Below, in pieces: positions 21,656 through 34,235 of a DNA stretch of 64,000 nt. Source of the DNA: Parasponia andersonii. Its lineage: Eukaryota; Streptophyta; Magnoliopsida; Rosales; Cannabaceae. The notes beneath the pieces are model-generated. The model was not told the DNA's origin and ran no database searches. It saw nothing but the letters and a program-made list of their open reading frames with translations. A program made the translations under genes and the position numbers. Location: the NCBI GenBank assembly GCA_002914805.1, contig JXTB01000003.1, forward strand, positions 975,516 to 1,039,515, given 5' to 3'. Within the stretch, counting starts at the first letter, position 1. Every line of letters begins with the position of its first letter.

Positions 21656-24288
21656 NTTGAAGACGAAGCTAGGGTTACCGATCGTCTTCCTTTTCTGCCT
21701 CTTCTTCTTCCTCCTAGGGTTACTCGGCTCTAAGCTCATAGCTGATCAGGTATTTGTGATATATATACTAAACTACCTGATCGGAACAACATTTTTTTTT
21801 TTTTTTTTGGGTTTGTTGATTACCTATTTCTTCATGCTTTTCAAGCGCTGAATCTTCTGGAGTTTCACTGTGATTTTCCCCAGGCAAAGTGGTAAAACGA
21901 AAAAAAATGTGTCATGAGAAGAAAAACTGTACGCTAGATGACTAATTGCCTATGCATCTTGGGTCTGTTAGCTATTATCTAATGGGATGCTCAATGTAAT
22001 GTTGTCATGCATCTAGTGGTGTCTGGGCTTTTCACCTTCCCCTGATAAAACTGTTTAATAGCAAAAACATTGTAAAGAGTTTGTCCTACCAAGAATCTTC
22101 TTACGCTTTAGTCATAACTCATTTGGAAAACTAATGGACTTGGCACATTACTAGTCCTTCTATTAATTGTGAATCATGACTTTAAGACAAGTTCCTTTTT
22201 GAAACCCAAGCTATCTTAAAAATTTTCTCTTTCTAACATTTATAGGTTACTCTGGGAATACCATAGGATATAAGATTCTTGTTTTGTCTGGATCAGTTTG
22301 AACGACAGACTATAGAATCAGTCATCATTTTAGAAAATATTAGGATTGCATGCCGTGAAATTCATGAACTTTGAATCAGTGGCGCAGAATTATTTTCGAT
22401 GTATGTTGGAGATGGTGAAGCTCTGCTTCGCAATACCTTCCGGAGGGCTCGCCTTGCTGCACCTAGCATAATATTCTTTGATGAGGCTGATGTTGTTGCT
22501 GGAAAACGGTTAGTATGTTATAAACAAAACTTTTTTTTTTTCTTTATTGTATCACTATTATTATTATTATTATTATTATTATTGTTGTTGTTGTTGTTGT
22601 TACTTTTTTCCTGTAGGATACCTCACATTGCTATAAAGCTCAGTATGAACTCCCTGGATTTATTAAGATCTTTGTTTGTATCTTGAATATTAAACGAGAA
22701 CTTAATGTTATTTTCATTATGCCGCCATAAGCCTATGCTTTATATTTACAAAATTACTAAATTTAATGGGTTCAATGAAGGATAAAGCATCGGAGAGCTT
22801 TTCAATTTCTTTAACTTTTTTCTTTCTATTTGCATTCTCGAAAATGCAAAATGCTTGTATAAGTGGTCAGCAACGTTATGGTTTCCTTTCAGAAAACAAT
22901 AAGGAAAAAGAGCAATAATATTGGTTTGTAAATTTTTTCTCTGCCTAAAAGAAATCATTTATACAACCGAGCCCAAAAAAAAGAAAAAGAAAAAAAAAAA
23001 TTCTGTACGCAAGAAGTAACTAGGCAAGGGCAATTCTCATAAATATATAAATATAGGGGAAAAAACAGTATCCTAAGTTCTTGCATTTGCTTAAACTGCA
23101 GAGGTGTGAGGTCAAGCAGCAACAGTACCGTAGGTGAGAGGCTTCTATCTACTTTGCTAACTGAAATGGATGGTTTGGAAGAGGCTAAGGTAGGCATTAA
23201 TCATAAAGACAATTTGCTTTGCCATAAGAGTCTATATGAGTTAACATAGCTGATTCAATATTTTCTCATTTTTGCCTTAGGGAATTCTTGTGTTAGCTGC
23301 TACAAATCGTCCTTATGCAATTGATGATGCATTAATGCGCCCTGGGCGCTTTGATCTGGTAAGAAGTTTGTTCTATTTTGAGTTGAAAGTCAACTAGTTT
23401 TTCTATATTTTAAACGCAGTCAGCTAGATATTAGTGGTAGGTTGCGTGATAGGCCGTGGTTTGCTCCCGTGAGATCTGGCGCCCTCTGGGTCCAATTCCT
23501 CAGTGGACCTACTTAATATAATACTTGGGTTTGTGACCCAACATTGCGCTTGAGTTTCCTGCGTCTCAAAAATTGCAGGTTCAGCGAAAGAATCCAGTTT
23601 CGAACTTTCTTTTTAAACTAACTTTGATACTTCATGAGGAGTTATATTCTTTGTTTTGAAGTTGCCTTAATCATGCATGAAATCATACATTGTGCTTTCT
23701 AATATGAGAAAAAAGAATACACAAACACTCAATCATATTCTCATCTAAAGTCCCATTCTAGTGAAGGATACATGGTGAAACCTGTTAATTAATTTCGTGA
23801 TTCTAATAAAATCATAGGTCCTTTATGTGCCACCACCTGATTTGGAAGCTCGCCACGAAATCCTTTGCGTACATACTCGGAAAATGAGAATAGCAGACGA
23901 TGTTGATCTCCGGAGAATTGCAGAAGATACTGAGCTGTTCACAGGGGCTGAACTCGAGAGCATGTGCAGGGAAGCTGGAATGGTAGCTCTCAGGGAAGAC
24001 ATATCTGCAACTGTCGTGTGTGACCACCATTTCCAGACCGTGAAGAGATCTTTGGAGCCTTCATTAACGAAAGAACAGGTGGATTCATACTCGTCGTTCA
24101 TGAAGGGCTCGCGGGCGACATCTTTTAACAAATCTGAATCAAATGCGGAGCACAAGTACAAGAGGAACCCTTTAGCAATTATGTCTTCAATGAAAGTTGG
24201 TGTTTTCAGTTTCTTTCTCATTGTTGCCATGAAATATTTTCTCATTCGCAGTACGGAGCATACCGGATATGAGCTAGCAACTACGTAA
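18514..24288 (+). CDS. CDC48B: CDC48B/CIP111-type double AAA+ ATPase
   Basis: Exons: 18514-18684, 18838-18882, 19418-19473, 19667-19816, 20148-20246, 20745-20844, 21029-21313, 21387-21556, 22380-22508, 23102-23189, 23281-23358, 23818-24288; 613 aa. AAA domain 1 has Walker A GPPGTGKT (66-73), Walker B VIFIDE (125-130) and the RRSGRFD region. AAA domain 2 has GPPGCSKTT (334-342; Ser339 replaces the usual Gly), Walker B IIFFDE (389-394), VLAATNRP and MRPGRFD. There is no CDC48 N domain, as in plant CDC48B and unlike CDC48A (about 800 aa). The family is linked to ribosome maturation or protein-complex remodelling; the plant role is not settled. The last about 30 residues include a hydrophobic stretch (about 584-599, [16 protein letters not shown]) that could anchor the tail in a membrane. 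A cryptic GT-AG pair would remove it (see findings). Intron 8 holds a poly-T run with an N. Confidence 0.92.
18940..18990. repeat. (AT)n(AC)n microsatellite in CDC48B intron 2
   Basis: About 18 bases of AT followed by about 33 bases of AC with one interruption. It is likely length-variable. Confidence 0.95.
21619..21660. repeat. Poly-T tract with an ambiguous base in CDC48B intron 8
   Basis: About 37 T residues ending in an N at 21656, the only ambiguous base I noticed in the window. Sequencers often fail on such runs, so true length is unknown. The flank 21662-21780 is unusually GC/CT-rich for this intron and may be a retroposed piece on the minus strand with the T run as its A tail. Confidence 0.85.
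22555..22602. repeat. (ATT)n(GTT)n microsatellite in CDC48B intron 9
   Basis: About 9 ATT units followed by about 6 TTG units. Confidence 0.95.
23425..23590 (+). repeat. Possible tRNA-derived SINE fragment in CDC48B intron 11
   Basis: A GC-richer island in an AT-rich intron with GGGTCCAATTCC (about 23489), two changes from a Pol III B box. About 40-50 bases upstream lies a weak A-box-like TTGCGTGATAGG. No clear A tail or target duplication was found. Confidence 0.3.
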
Positions 24289-26306
24289 AGAAGAAGTTGG
24301 AAAGCTGGAGATTTTGTATCTTGTTATTCTAAAGATGAATGAGATGCCATTTATTTATTGCTTTTCTTTCGTTGCTATTCTCCCATTGAATTTCGTCGTT
24401 CTAGCCACTTTCATGCCCTTCACATAGGCTTATGTTTGGTAGGGAGGGGCAAAAAAAAAAATAAGAGGGAAGTAAAAAATAGATGAAAAAGAAAATATTT
24501 AAAACAAAGAAATATTTTTCTTTTATAATTGTTAGATACGTAATAGGAAAGAAAGTTTAATTTAAAATGATTCTTTTACTCTTTTATAATTATTATTTAA
24601 AATTAAATATTCGAAAATATTTTAGTAATTTGATTTATTTGTACACCACATAATTTTTTTCCTTTCTTATTTTCTTTTTTTTTTGGGTGAAAAAAATTTT
24701 GTGATTCTATCACTTTTTTCTTCCCTATTTTTTTTTTTCATTTCCTTTTTTCTCCTATTAAATAATCTAATTTTCAATTTTTTTTCACTTTTCCTTCCTG
24801 CTTTTGCTTTTTCCCTCCTGCCAATCACACAGCCTTAATGTCGATTGCTCTAGTACCTTTTGCTCAGTGTGACCTTTCTTTTCTCCTAACTCACAATGTT
24901 CTTCGTTTTGCTAAGCAAATTCATTCAAATTTTTTTTTTCTTATAATCTTTTCATTTGTAAACTGAAAGAGTTTATATTCCATGATTTTCTTTTTCAGAA
25001 AATTAAATCCTCGTATTTCTCAAATGAAAGAAAGAGAGAAAAAAAAAGCAATAATAAAAAACCTATGACAGTATGACATAAAATTAAGTTCCTAGAAAAT
25101 GAATTGTAATGTGTGAAGGTGTATGACATAATACTGAGGATACTTGTTCTTTCCAAATTAAAAAGTTCTAAAAAGAAAATGTCTTTTTTTTTTTTTTTAA
25201 ATAAAAATATCTACTAGCATTATAGAAACATGGATTTTTTTGGAAAATGAGCTTGTCCACTACCTGACCTGATTGCCCACTTGCTCGACTAATTTGTTTA
25301 ACCTACCTACTTATTTATAGTGATGTATTATGATATAAAATTCCTTTTGTATTTATTTTTGAGAATAATTCCTATTGTATTTTGGGAAAAAGAGAAAAAG
25401 AAAACAACAACTTTTATATCTTCCTATATCCATCGCTCTGCCGACTTAGTTGGGTTTTTGCATCTCTCTAATTTTATCAAAGTCGTTTACCTATTGCTTC
25501 GGTTTCCTAGTTTTGATCTATTTTGATTTTCTGACTCAGCTGGAAAGGGGAGATTGAGATCCATTATTTCTTCAATTTGAATTTAGGTAGATATTTTCTT
25601 TTATAAAGTAAAATATGTTTTCCAAATAAAATTTGATTAAGTGCATTTTTTATCTCTCTTTTTTTTTTTTTGAGTTAGGTTTTGGGTTTTTAAATAGTCT
25701 ATTGTTTTGTTTGGAGATAGGTGATTTGCTTATTGTTTACAATTTTATATTTTGGATTTGAATCTAACTGCAATTGCTTTTAAAGCTCTTTTTCTTTTTT
25801 TTTTTAAGGGCTGTGGTTTATGTTCTTCTGATATAGGCATATAGCTCTAGTTTTATTAGAAAAACGGAAACAAAACAGAAAGGTCACATAATTAACCCTA
25901 AATTTTTATTTTTTATTTTTTGCATAGGATCTCGAATAATTAAAAAAAAAAAAAAAAAACCCCTCAACTAAGCAGATATAAGCATAAAAAATTGACTAAA
26001 CAAATTCAATATTTGCTTATTCAAGTAGCCAAGTATAAAATAAATGATTACGATTTAGAGGTCATTTCTTAAAAAAAAAAAAAAAAAAAAGAAATCTCAG
26101 GGTCACCTTGTGTAATTATTTATTATTATCATTTAGGAAAAAAAAATCCCCGGAAAACCAATGCTTCCTTCTCCATAGGGTCTGTTCCAGAGTAGTTCCC
26201 TAGGTTTCGAGAATCGAGACTGACGACACCGCTTCGGCCCCTCTCGAAGAGAAAAGCTTTGTTGGGTTTTTGTTTATTCTGTATTTGATCCTTGGTGTGA
26301 GCTTCA
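24289..26306. other. AT-rich intergenic region between CDC48B-like and DEAH-helicase genes
   Basis: Homopolymer-rich (several A or T runs of 10-20, e.g. 25941-25959 and 26069-26090). The short ORF at 25320-25526 has no recognisable motif. It includes the 3' UTR of the upstream gene and the promoter/5' UTR of the helicase gene. No element or RNA gene was recognised. Confidence 0.6.
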
Positions 26307-29300
26307 ATGGCTCAAGGAGGCCTCAACAACGCCTCCTCAGAACGCAGACCCATTCCCAATCCCAATGGCAAGTTTGTTGATAGCTTTGCTAGGTAAAGTG
26401 TAACACTTTTGCAAACTTATTAAGATACAAACTCTGTTTGGTTGCTTATTAAAAACCACTTTCTTTTCTTCTTCTTTTGATAATATGAAGGAGACAGCGA
26501 ATTGCGCAGCATAGAAAGTCTCTTCCTATTGCTTCTGGTATTTTTCTCTTTTTTTTTTTTCCATAATTTTTTTTACTTTCTTATTATTCCCTTTTAGATT
26601 ATTACATCTGGGTTAAGCTTTGTTTTGTTTTTAGTTGAGAGGAGACTCATGGAGGAGGTTCGGAAGAATGATACTCTGATCATCGTTGGTGAAACTGGAA
26701 GTGGAAAAACAACCCGTATGTTCTTTTCTATACCTTTTGCATATGTGTTTTGTTATTAAGCTTTTGTTTAATCTATGCTATGCTATGCTATGTTGTGAGA
26801 TGTTTTGTAGAAATACCCCAGTTTCTTTTCAATGCTGGATTTTGTAGAGAAGGGAAGACTATTGGGGTGACTCAGCCTAGGCGTGTTGCCGCTGTCACCG
26901 TTGCGAAAAGGGTTGCTGAGGAGTGTGCTGTGGATTTGGGTCAAAAGGTTGGGTACTCCATTAGATTTGATGATGTCACTTCTGGCTCAACAAGGATCAA
27001 GTACATGACTGATGGACTACTACTGAGGTACAATGTATGGAACAAACCGTCATTTATGGTGCCTAGAATTTTGCAAGTCACTGATATTGAGTAAGAAGAT
27101 ATAAACATGCTTTATCAATAAGATAATTGCTAAATCTGTGTTGTTGTTCTTGAGATGCAAATCAGCTAGCATTGTTAGAAATTTTAATTTTGTTGACTTA
27201 ATAGAGATACAGAAGCTATGGACAAATTTAAGTTATGCTATGGCAAATATGAATATAAAGAAGAAAATAAAAGCACCGATGGAAGAAAATCGATGAATTT
27301 TCTTAACTGGGCCAAGGAGATTTAGAATACTAAAGTATGCTAAGATTGTGGATGTGTATATGTATAGTGTTGAGGCTTTATCAAATTAACCTTGTCAGGG
27401 TTCCCCACCTTTGCATTTTCCAAATTTTAGATGTAAGTTTATATTGATTCACGGTGCACTTTCAGGGAAGCATTGTTGGATCCGTATCTTGCTAGATATT
27501 CAGTTATCATAGTAGATGAAGCTCATGAGAGAACTGTCCACACTGATGTGTTATTGGGCCTTCTGAAAAATGTTCAAATTGCACGGTCAAAATCAATTGG
27601 CTGTCAAAATACGGAAAATAATAAGCCAAAGAATGGCATGCTGTTGGAGAAAGAAAATGGCATTCAGAATTCAAGTTTTCTCAAGCATGACCGCGGAAGG
27701 ATGTTTCCTCCCCTGAAGTTGATCATCATGTCTGCCAGCTTGGATGCACGTGTCTTCTCTGATTACTTTGGTGGTGCAAAAGCCGTTCATGTCCAAGGGC
27801 GACAGTTTCCTGTCGATATATTTTATACTCATCACCCAGAGCCAGATTATTTAGATGCCACCTTGATTACTGTATTCCAGGTTTTTGTTTATTACTCATC
27901 TCTAGTACCTGCATCAATCAAACTTTTGTTTTTAAGTTGTTCTTCTTTGCTTTGGCACTGGAGTCAACTAAGTTCAATTTCCTTTTGCAAGCAGATTTGG
28001 CTAGAAGCATAATTGATCTCTGCACATGTGAACAATGTTCATTCATAACCCATATTATCTACGTCGTCTTTTGGCTTAGTCACTTATAATTTCTCGGTTC
28101 TTCAGGCTTTGTAGTGTAGTCGCATTCAAGTATCTCTATATCCTTATATGAGTTTCAGTAGAGTGGAAAACAGATTTTAGGACAAAACTTGCCTAAGTTC
28201 ACGTTCGATGTTTTCAGACCTTTGTTTAGTCTTGATACTTTTACCTCGTGTCATGATTTCAGAATCAGGTTTATTTTCTTACCTGTGCATGGCTGCATCT
28301 TGTTAGATTCATTTGGAAGAGGGCCCTGGTGATGTACTTGTATTTTTGACTGGACAAGAGGAGATTGAATCTGTCGAAAGACTTATCAAAGAGAGAGTTC
28401 AACAGTTACCTGAAAACAGTAGAAAACTAGTTACAGTTCCAATATTTTCATCTCTTCCATCAGAGCAGCAAATGCGAGTTTTTGCACCAACTCCAGCTGG
28501 GTATCGTAAGGTACTTCTTAATATATATTCGTGAACTTCACTGTGGATTGTATTTTTAGAAGCCAATAGGACGTATTAGAAAACAGATGCTTGCTCTGAG
28601 ACTCTTGTTTTCTAATACCTGTACATGAAAGAGTGTCTATGGGGAATTTGTATTTTAGTTGGGTGACTATGGGAACATTGTATTTAGGCGTGCAATCACC
28701 ACCCTCCTGCATTAAAATTGCTGCCGGTGCTGATGCCATCACTACATACTACACAGTAGCCACATGGCTTCAGTCTACTGCTTTTACTACTTTTAATATT
28801 TCTCCTTTTGCCACACAAATCACATATGGCATTCTCCATCACCATCTCCGGATTTATTGTACTTTTCTTTTCAACTGTTACTTCTTATGGTTGATGCTAG
28901 ATGATGCTAAACCATTTTATATTAATCCTATTTATGTTTGTGCATCGTTCTCTTTAGGTGATACTGGCAACAAATATTGCTGAGACATCGGTCACAATTC
29001 CTGGTATCAAGTATGTTATAGATCCAGGATTGGTAAAAGCACGCTCTTATGATCCAAAAAAAGGATTGGAATCTTTGATTATTGTACCAATTTCAAAGGC
29101 ACAGGCTCTTCAAAGGAGGTAGTAATGCTGAATGCCAACAAACTTTGGGTATGCTAAATATGGATATCAAGAAATGGTGTTCACTTCACAATCACCAAAT
29201 AAAATTGAAAGTTAGTTTCAACTGCATATTACTCTTGTATTGTATCTTTTGTGTAGTAGTTCTGTTTAGAAACCCTCATTCTATCCCATCACTTGAACTT

Positions 29301-32191
29301 CTGCATATATTACTAAAAGGTTCTGTTTATCATATAGGAGGAAAATTTCTTCATTTTTCATAATTATGTTAGATTTTGGAAATCAATCATATTTTCGCAC
29401 TTTGTTTTTAGCAGTTGCATATATATGTTTTTTTTAGCTTTTAGATGAGTGCAGAAGGTGAGGTTTTCTTTAATTATATCAGTGGATTCTAGTATTTTCT
29501 TCTTGTTCTTTTGGCTTTCACTTTAGTATTTGCCTATGTATGGTGTTCATTTTTTGGCTTCTTGAGGAATGCAGAAACTGAGGTCTCTTTTCTTTTGGCT
29601 TTCACTTTAGTTTTTGCATACATGTGCTGTTCTTTTACATCTTCTTGATGACTGTGGAAGCTGAGGTCTTTTGTAATATACGCAATAGAATCTAGTATTT
29701 TTGAGAAATTAGTTGTCTTTAAGGAACTAAGTTGGTGAAATTTTTAGCTGTATTATATTGTATAATCACGTTGTTATGAAGATCTAAATTAGTTTGTTTT
29801 GCCTTGGAGGGGTTCACATTGATGCTTTTTTGTGCTAATGATTTTGGACGAACAATGGTGTATTGCTGCAGTGGACGTGCAGGACGAGAAGGGCCTGGAA
29901 AGTGCTTCCGTCTTTACCCAGAGAGTGAATTCGAGAAACTTGAGGACTCAACAAAGCCAGAGATAAAGCGCTGCAATCTTGCTAATGTAATTTTGCAACT
30001 CAAGGCTCTGGGTGTGGATGATATTATTGGGTTTGACTTTATAGAGAAGCCTTCAAGGTGAAGTTCTTGAATGCTTTTGTTTCTTAGCATTATTCTCTAC
30101 TTTTTATATGTTGGTATATCACGCATGTGGATGGATAAGTTCATCTAATTTGGCCATCATAGATCTCTTTAGTTCGCCAAAATATACAGTCAACAATATT
30201 CTCCTGCAGCCAATCCTTCAACTGTGCCATTGGTAACAGAATATACCCAAGGACGAATTCTTTTGGATTAAAATATATATGAGTATTTAAGAATTTGTTC
30301 AAGTGAAATATGAAAAACCCAAGGTGAATATAGGCAACTTAGGAACTTGCTTTCTATATTAATTGTGAGTTTTATTTCTTATTTTATCTAAATTTGGAAT
30401 CATGAAACCTTGCTTTTATATCTGCGTGTGGTTTCTTTACAAAACTCACTTCTTGGGTGAATCTTGTCTTTTGTTGATTTGTGAGGCACCTAAGCCTGTT
30501 GATGTTTGGAATAAAATAGCTGTCTGATGAATCTCCACAGTAAATACAATATTTAGATGTGTGGAATTAGTATATAGATACATGTATGTATACATATTAG
30601 TGTGGAATGGGACAATGGGTTGTGTGGGTGATTGGGAATGGAACTTATTGTTCTTGTGTAACTCGGTGTTTGTTTTATCGTTTTTCATAGAAAATATAAG
30701 ATCTAGAGTCCTTTATATATTTAAGCAGGTCAGCTGTTTGATCGTCTTTCAAAGAAAACATAAGATCTAATGTCCTTTATATATTTAAGCAGGTCAGCTA
30801 TCATCAAATCATTGGAGCAGTTGTTCTTGCTAGGTGCTTTAACAGATGAATGTAAACTCTCAGATCCAGTTGGTCGTCAGATGTCAAGACTTCCTTTAGA
30901 CCCTATTTATTCAAAAGCTCTTATACTAGCTAATGAGTTCAAGTGCTTGGAAGAAATGTTGATAACCGTGTCAATGCTCTCAGTGGAATCTATATTTTAT
31001 GCCCCTCGTGATAAGTTGGATGAGGTGTGTGCATATGAGGATATTTTGTATTCACCTTTCTTTTTTAGCCCAGGTTGGAACAATTCTGCCTATGATTCGG
31101 ATGACTCTGTTTTTCGGGGCTATTTGATTTGATAAGTATTAGCATGTCTGTCTTTCTTTCACTTGAGTAATAGCATATACGACCTTAAAAGAACTGTTAA
31201 ATAAATGTACTTTTGTATTTTTCTTCTTGTTGATTAATAGTTGTTTCTCATAGGGTTGCTCATCCTCTAAGTTGTGTAACTTTTCTTTTTTCTTTTAATT
31301 AAAAAGTATGATCTGCTAATATGTATGCATATATATATATATATATGTATATATATTTGTTGTATTGGCTAGGCAAGAGCTGCAATGAAATGCTTTTCAA
31401 GTCCAGAGGGAGATCACCTCACTTTGATTAATGTATATCGAGCTTCCAATGAGTTTATGGAGAAGAGGAACTTGAGTTTTGGTAAAGAGAAAGCTGATAA
31501 GATCCTTAGAAAATGGTGCAAGGAAAATTTTATCAATAGTCGTTCTCTAAGGCATGCTCGTGATATTCACAGGTTAGTTATGCTAATACCTTGTTTTATG
31601 AATGGGTTATATTGATTTTGTAGTTGGTTCCACACCATGCTGTCTGATCCACATCTTCCAAAGGTTAATGTATGTTTTCTGGCAGCCAAATTCGACGACA
31701 TGTTGAACAAATGGGTCTTCATATTGCCTCTTGTGGAGATGACGTGCTACTGTTCCGCAGATGTCTTGCTGCTTCGTTTTTCCTCAATGCGGCTTTAAAG
31801 CAGCCCGAGGGGACCTACAGGTATTGAATTTTCTTGTGACATTTCATTTTCTCTTACTGGTTCTTTTAAGTCTTTGAAGCCTTTGTATCATTGCAAGGCT
31901 GTCCCCTAGAGTTCTTTATTGCTCAAGGTTCCCCAAACTCTTGTATTTCTTTTCATGTTCTTTCTCTATCATCTACACAATGGCTCACACTTACTACGCA
32001 AAATCAGGGCTTTGGCAAGTGGTCAGGCAGTGCAGATCCACCCTTCTTCTCTGTTATTCCAGACAAAGCCCGAGTGCATAATTTACAATGAACTAGTCCA
32101 AACTAACCATAAGTACATCCGCAACGTATCTCGAATTGATTACTTGTGGTTAACTGAACTGGCTCCCCAATTTTATTCCTTGCAGAGCTGA
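26307..32191 (+). CDS. DEAH-box RNA helicase, DHX33/DEAH10-type
   Basis: Exons: 26307-26392, 26491-26537, 26635-26715, 26811-27027, 27466-27880, 28307-28510, 28958-29118, 29872-30057, 30793-31024, 31373-31572, 31686-31820, 32008-32191; 715 aa. Motif [10 protein letters not shown] (63-71), Ia [15 protein letters not shown] (161-165), III reads SAS instead of the common [14 protein letters not shown] and [18 protein letters not shown] (split between exons 7 and 8). HA2 and OB domains follow and it ends ELAPQFY..., the family length. The short N-terminus (no RS or zinc region), KSLPI lead-in and overall fit favour the DHX33/Arabidopsis DEAH10 (RID1) group over DHX35/DEAH9. Family role: ATP-driven RNA remodelling in pre-mRNA splicing or ribosome biogenesis, nuclear. 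An insert of about 40 residues (about 190-225) between motifs II and III is likely a flexible loop. The intron 8 end carries a 64-bp duplication. Confidence 0.93.
30672..30799. repeat. 64-bp tandem duplication spanning the intron 8/exon 9 boundary of the helicase gene
   Basis: Unit 1 is 30672-30735 and unit 2 is 30736-30799, about 90% identical. Each contains TTTATATATTTAAGCAG|GTCAGCT, so the splice acceptor is doubled (AG at 30727-30728 and 30791-30792). The downstream copy is the real one. Use of the upstream copy would hit a stop after AGG TCA GCT GTT. Confidence 0.95.
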
Positions 32192-34235
32192 GCATCCGCA
32201 ACAATAATACCAACCAGGTAAAATCTTATTGTGAATCTAATTCTTGAGTATATTTCACCCTCCCCCACACCCCCAACAGACGATATTGTAGTATTTGCGA
32301 CAAATGACATGATAAGGTTTCCACCTTGTCTCTGTAATTTCATTTAACTATGTTAGGCGTTTCTTAAGTTTCTAGACTGGTTTCTCTTCTGCAATAGAGA
32401 ATTCTCACTTAGCCATTTTGTTGTTTATTATTAAATTTGACTTTCTCATGGAACTTCACTTGGGATTTTATGCCGATAATGTGCTCATTTTCCAATCGTT
32501 TGGCTACTGATGCAGGAACGGAGACACGGGGGATTCTAGAAAGCTTCTCAATCCTGTCCGACCATATGCCATACAGTGAGGTTTTTCGACACATTGCCTT
32601 GTGATGACATGGCAACGGAACAATTCCGGCTACTTCAGTTTGGGATTGGAATCGTTTGAATCCTTGTTCCAACTGCTTTTAGTTGCTTTCAAAAGTTTTG
32701 AGTTGAGAATGCAACGTGTGTTTTGTATATGGGTTAAACAAAGACCTCCCTCTACGGAAGCTGGGTTTTTGTAGAATCAGTGAAGTTCATCCTTGGACAT
32801 GTGATATACTACTTTATGTTAACACATTTTACCCGTATCCAGAAGCTATTAGCTTTGCTTGTAAGACTCCTCAACTTGAAAAAGATAAGAAGGAACATGA
32901 GTAGTGATGAATCTAATTAACTTCAATACTGTTTTCCATTTGTTTTTGACTCAAATTAAAAAGCTTGGAAATGATGTCGTAAATACTGAACAAACACAGG
33001 CGTGTGTATTCATGGTGCTACTCTCCATCTTCTCGGCTCAATTGAACTTCAACAAATTCAGACGTGTTGACCAATAGAGAAATATCGATTATTTTTCATT
33101 TTTTGGTTTTTGGAGGGATAGAATATAAAGCAATCAGGATAGGTCCCTCATTTCAAACTGCTAATTTTGACTACCCCAACAACCGTATGCATTATATTCT
33201 ATATAACGGTAATACAAATTTATTTTTCATTATACCCCTTCTGTGGCCTACAATCTTCCAAATTTCGTATGAACATGGTAAAGAAAGATAACGATAATTT
33301 ATAAGATAAATGACGTCGGTGGTTCTTAAACTGTGAGAAAATTTTCATTTTGTTTATTAAATTTTAAATTGTATTATTTTGGTCCTCAAACCATACTTTT
33401 TGTTGTATATTTTTTCTTATTTTTCACGAAATGAGTGTATAAGATATATTTGTTATTATGTTGTGTTTAGTTTATATCTAAAAGTGTAATAGAATATGAA
33501 TTGAAGTAGTTTAAATATGATTTGGTAGAACATTATAACGAAATTAGAATACAGATTGAAGTAGTTTAAATATGATTCATTACAATATTTTAAAGAAATT
33601 AAAATATAAACTGAAGTAGTTTAAATATAATTGGTTGAACAAAAATTAATTACACATTGAATATAATAATCCAATATATAAAATTAATAATACAGAATGA
33701 AAAATGCAACTCACATGTTCATTTTAATTTTGATAAGTTTGATAAGTTTTAAACAAAATGTATAATAAAAATAATTAAAATAACACATGTTTAATAATTT
33801 AAAGACTAAAATAAGACTTTTTGGTTAATTTGTTGACTAATATAGTCATTTATCCTAATAATAATAATAATAGCAATAAAAGAGCCAAATTGAAAAGGTA
33901 ATTTCTTGTCTTGTTATTGCGAGTTTTTGATTTGGGTAATAACTGTGGCACTTTCTTTGACTCATCGATACAGAGCAAACGGGAAGGTGGCATCAATAAT
34001 TTGACACATACAGGAGACAAGAAAGAAATTGCCACAGGGCTTCTATATTCTATCCTTTGTGCATTAAAGTTGTGCCAAAGTAAGGAATAGTGAAAGGCCA
34101 CATAACTATATCTGGTTATTCCAGGAAGCTTCAGAAGACTCGATCTAAATATGTCTTTTTCGTAGTGTACCGTTGTCCTATTTTCAAACCAATTTTTCAA
34201 TCCAATCTTTATTAGCTTGATAACTTTTATTAACA
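32192..34235. other. Helicase 3' region and AT-rich spacer
   Basis: 32192 to about 33000 is probably 3' UTR and flank of the helicase gene; the small ORFs there lack motifs. A further GT-AG-like boundary (TGATGCAG|GAACGG at about 32517) lies past the stop and may belong to a 3' UTR intron. 33300-33850 is AT-rich with a 55-bp repeat. Confidence 0.5.
33485..33640. repeat. 55-bp repeat, three diverged copies
   Basis: The core TTGAAGTAGTTTAAATATGATT starts at 33501, 33556 and 33611 (the last reads CTGAAGTAGTTTAAATATAATT), giving an exact 55-bp period with substitutions between units. Confidence 0.9.

Noticed and set aside
21744-21782. 9-bp inverted repeat as a possible microRNA hairpin
   Set aside because: The stem is too short and the loop is an AT repeat. 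Not a plausible precursor.
24061-24245. Minus-strand ORF opposite the last CDC48B exon
   Set aside because: Antisense shadow of conserved coding sequence.
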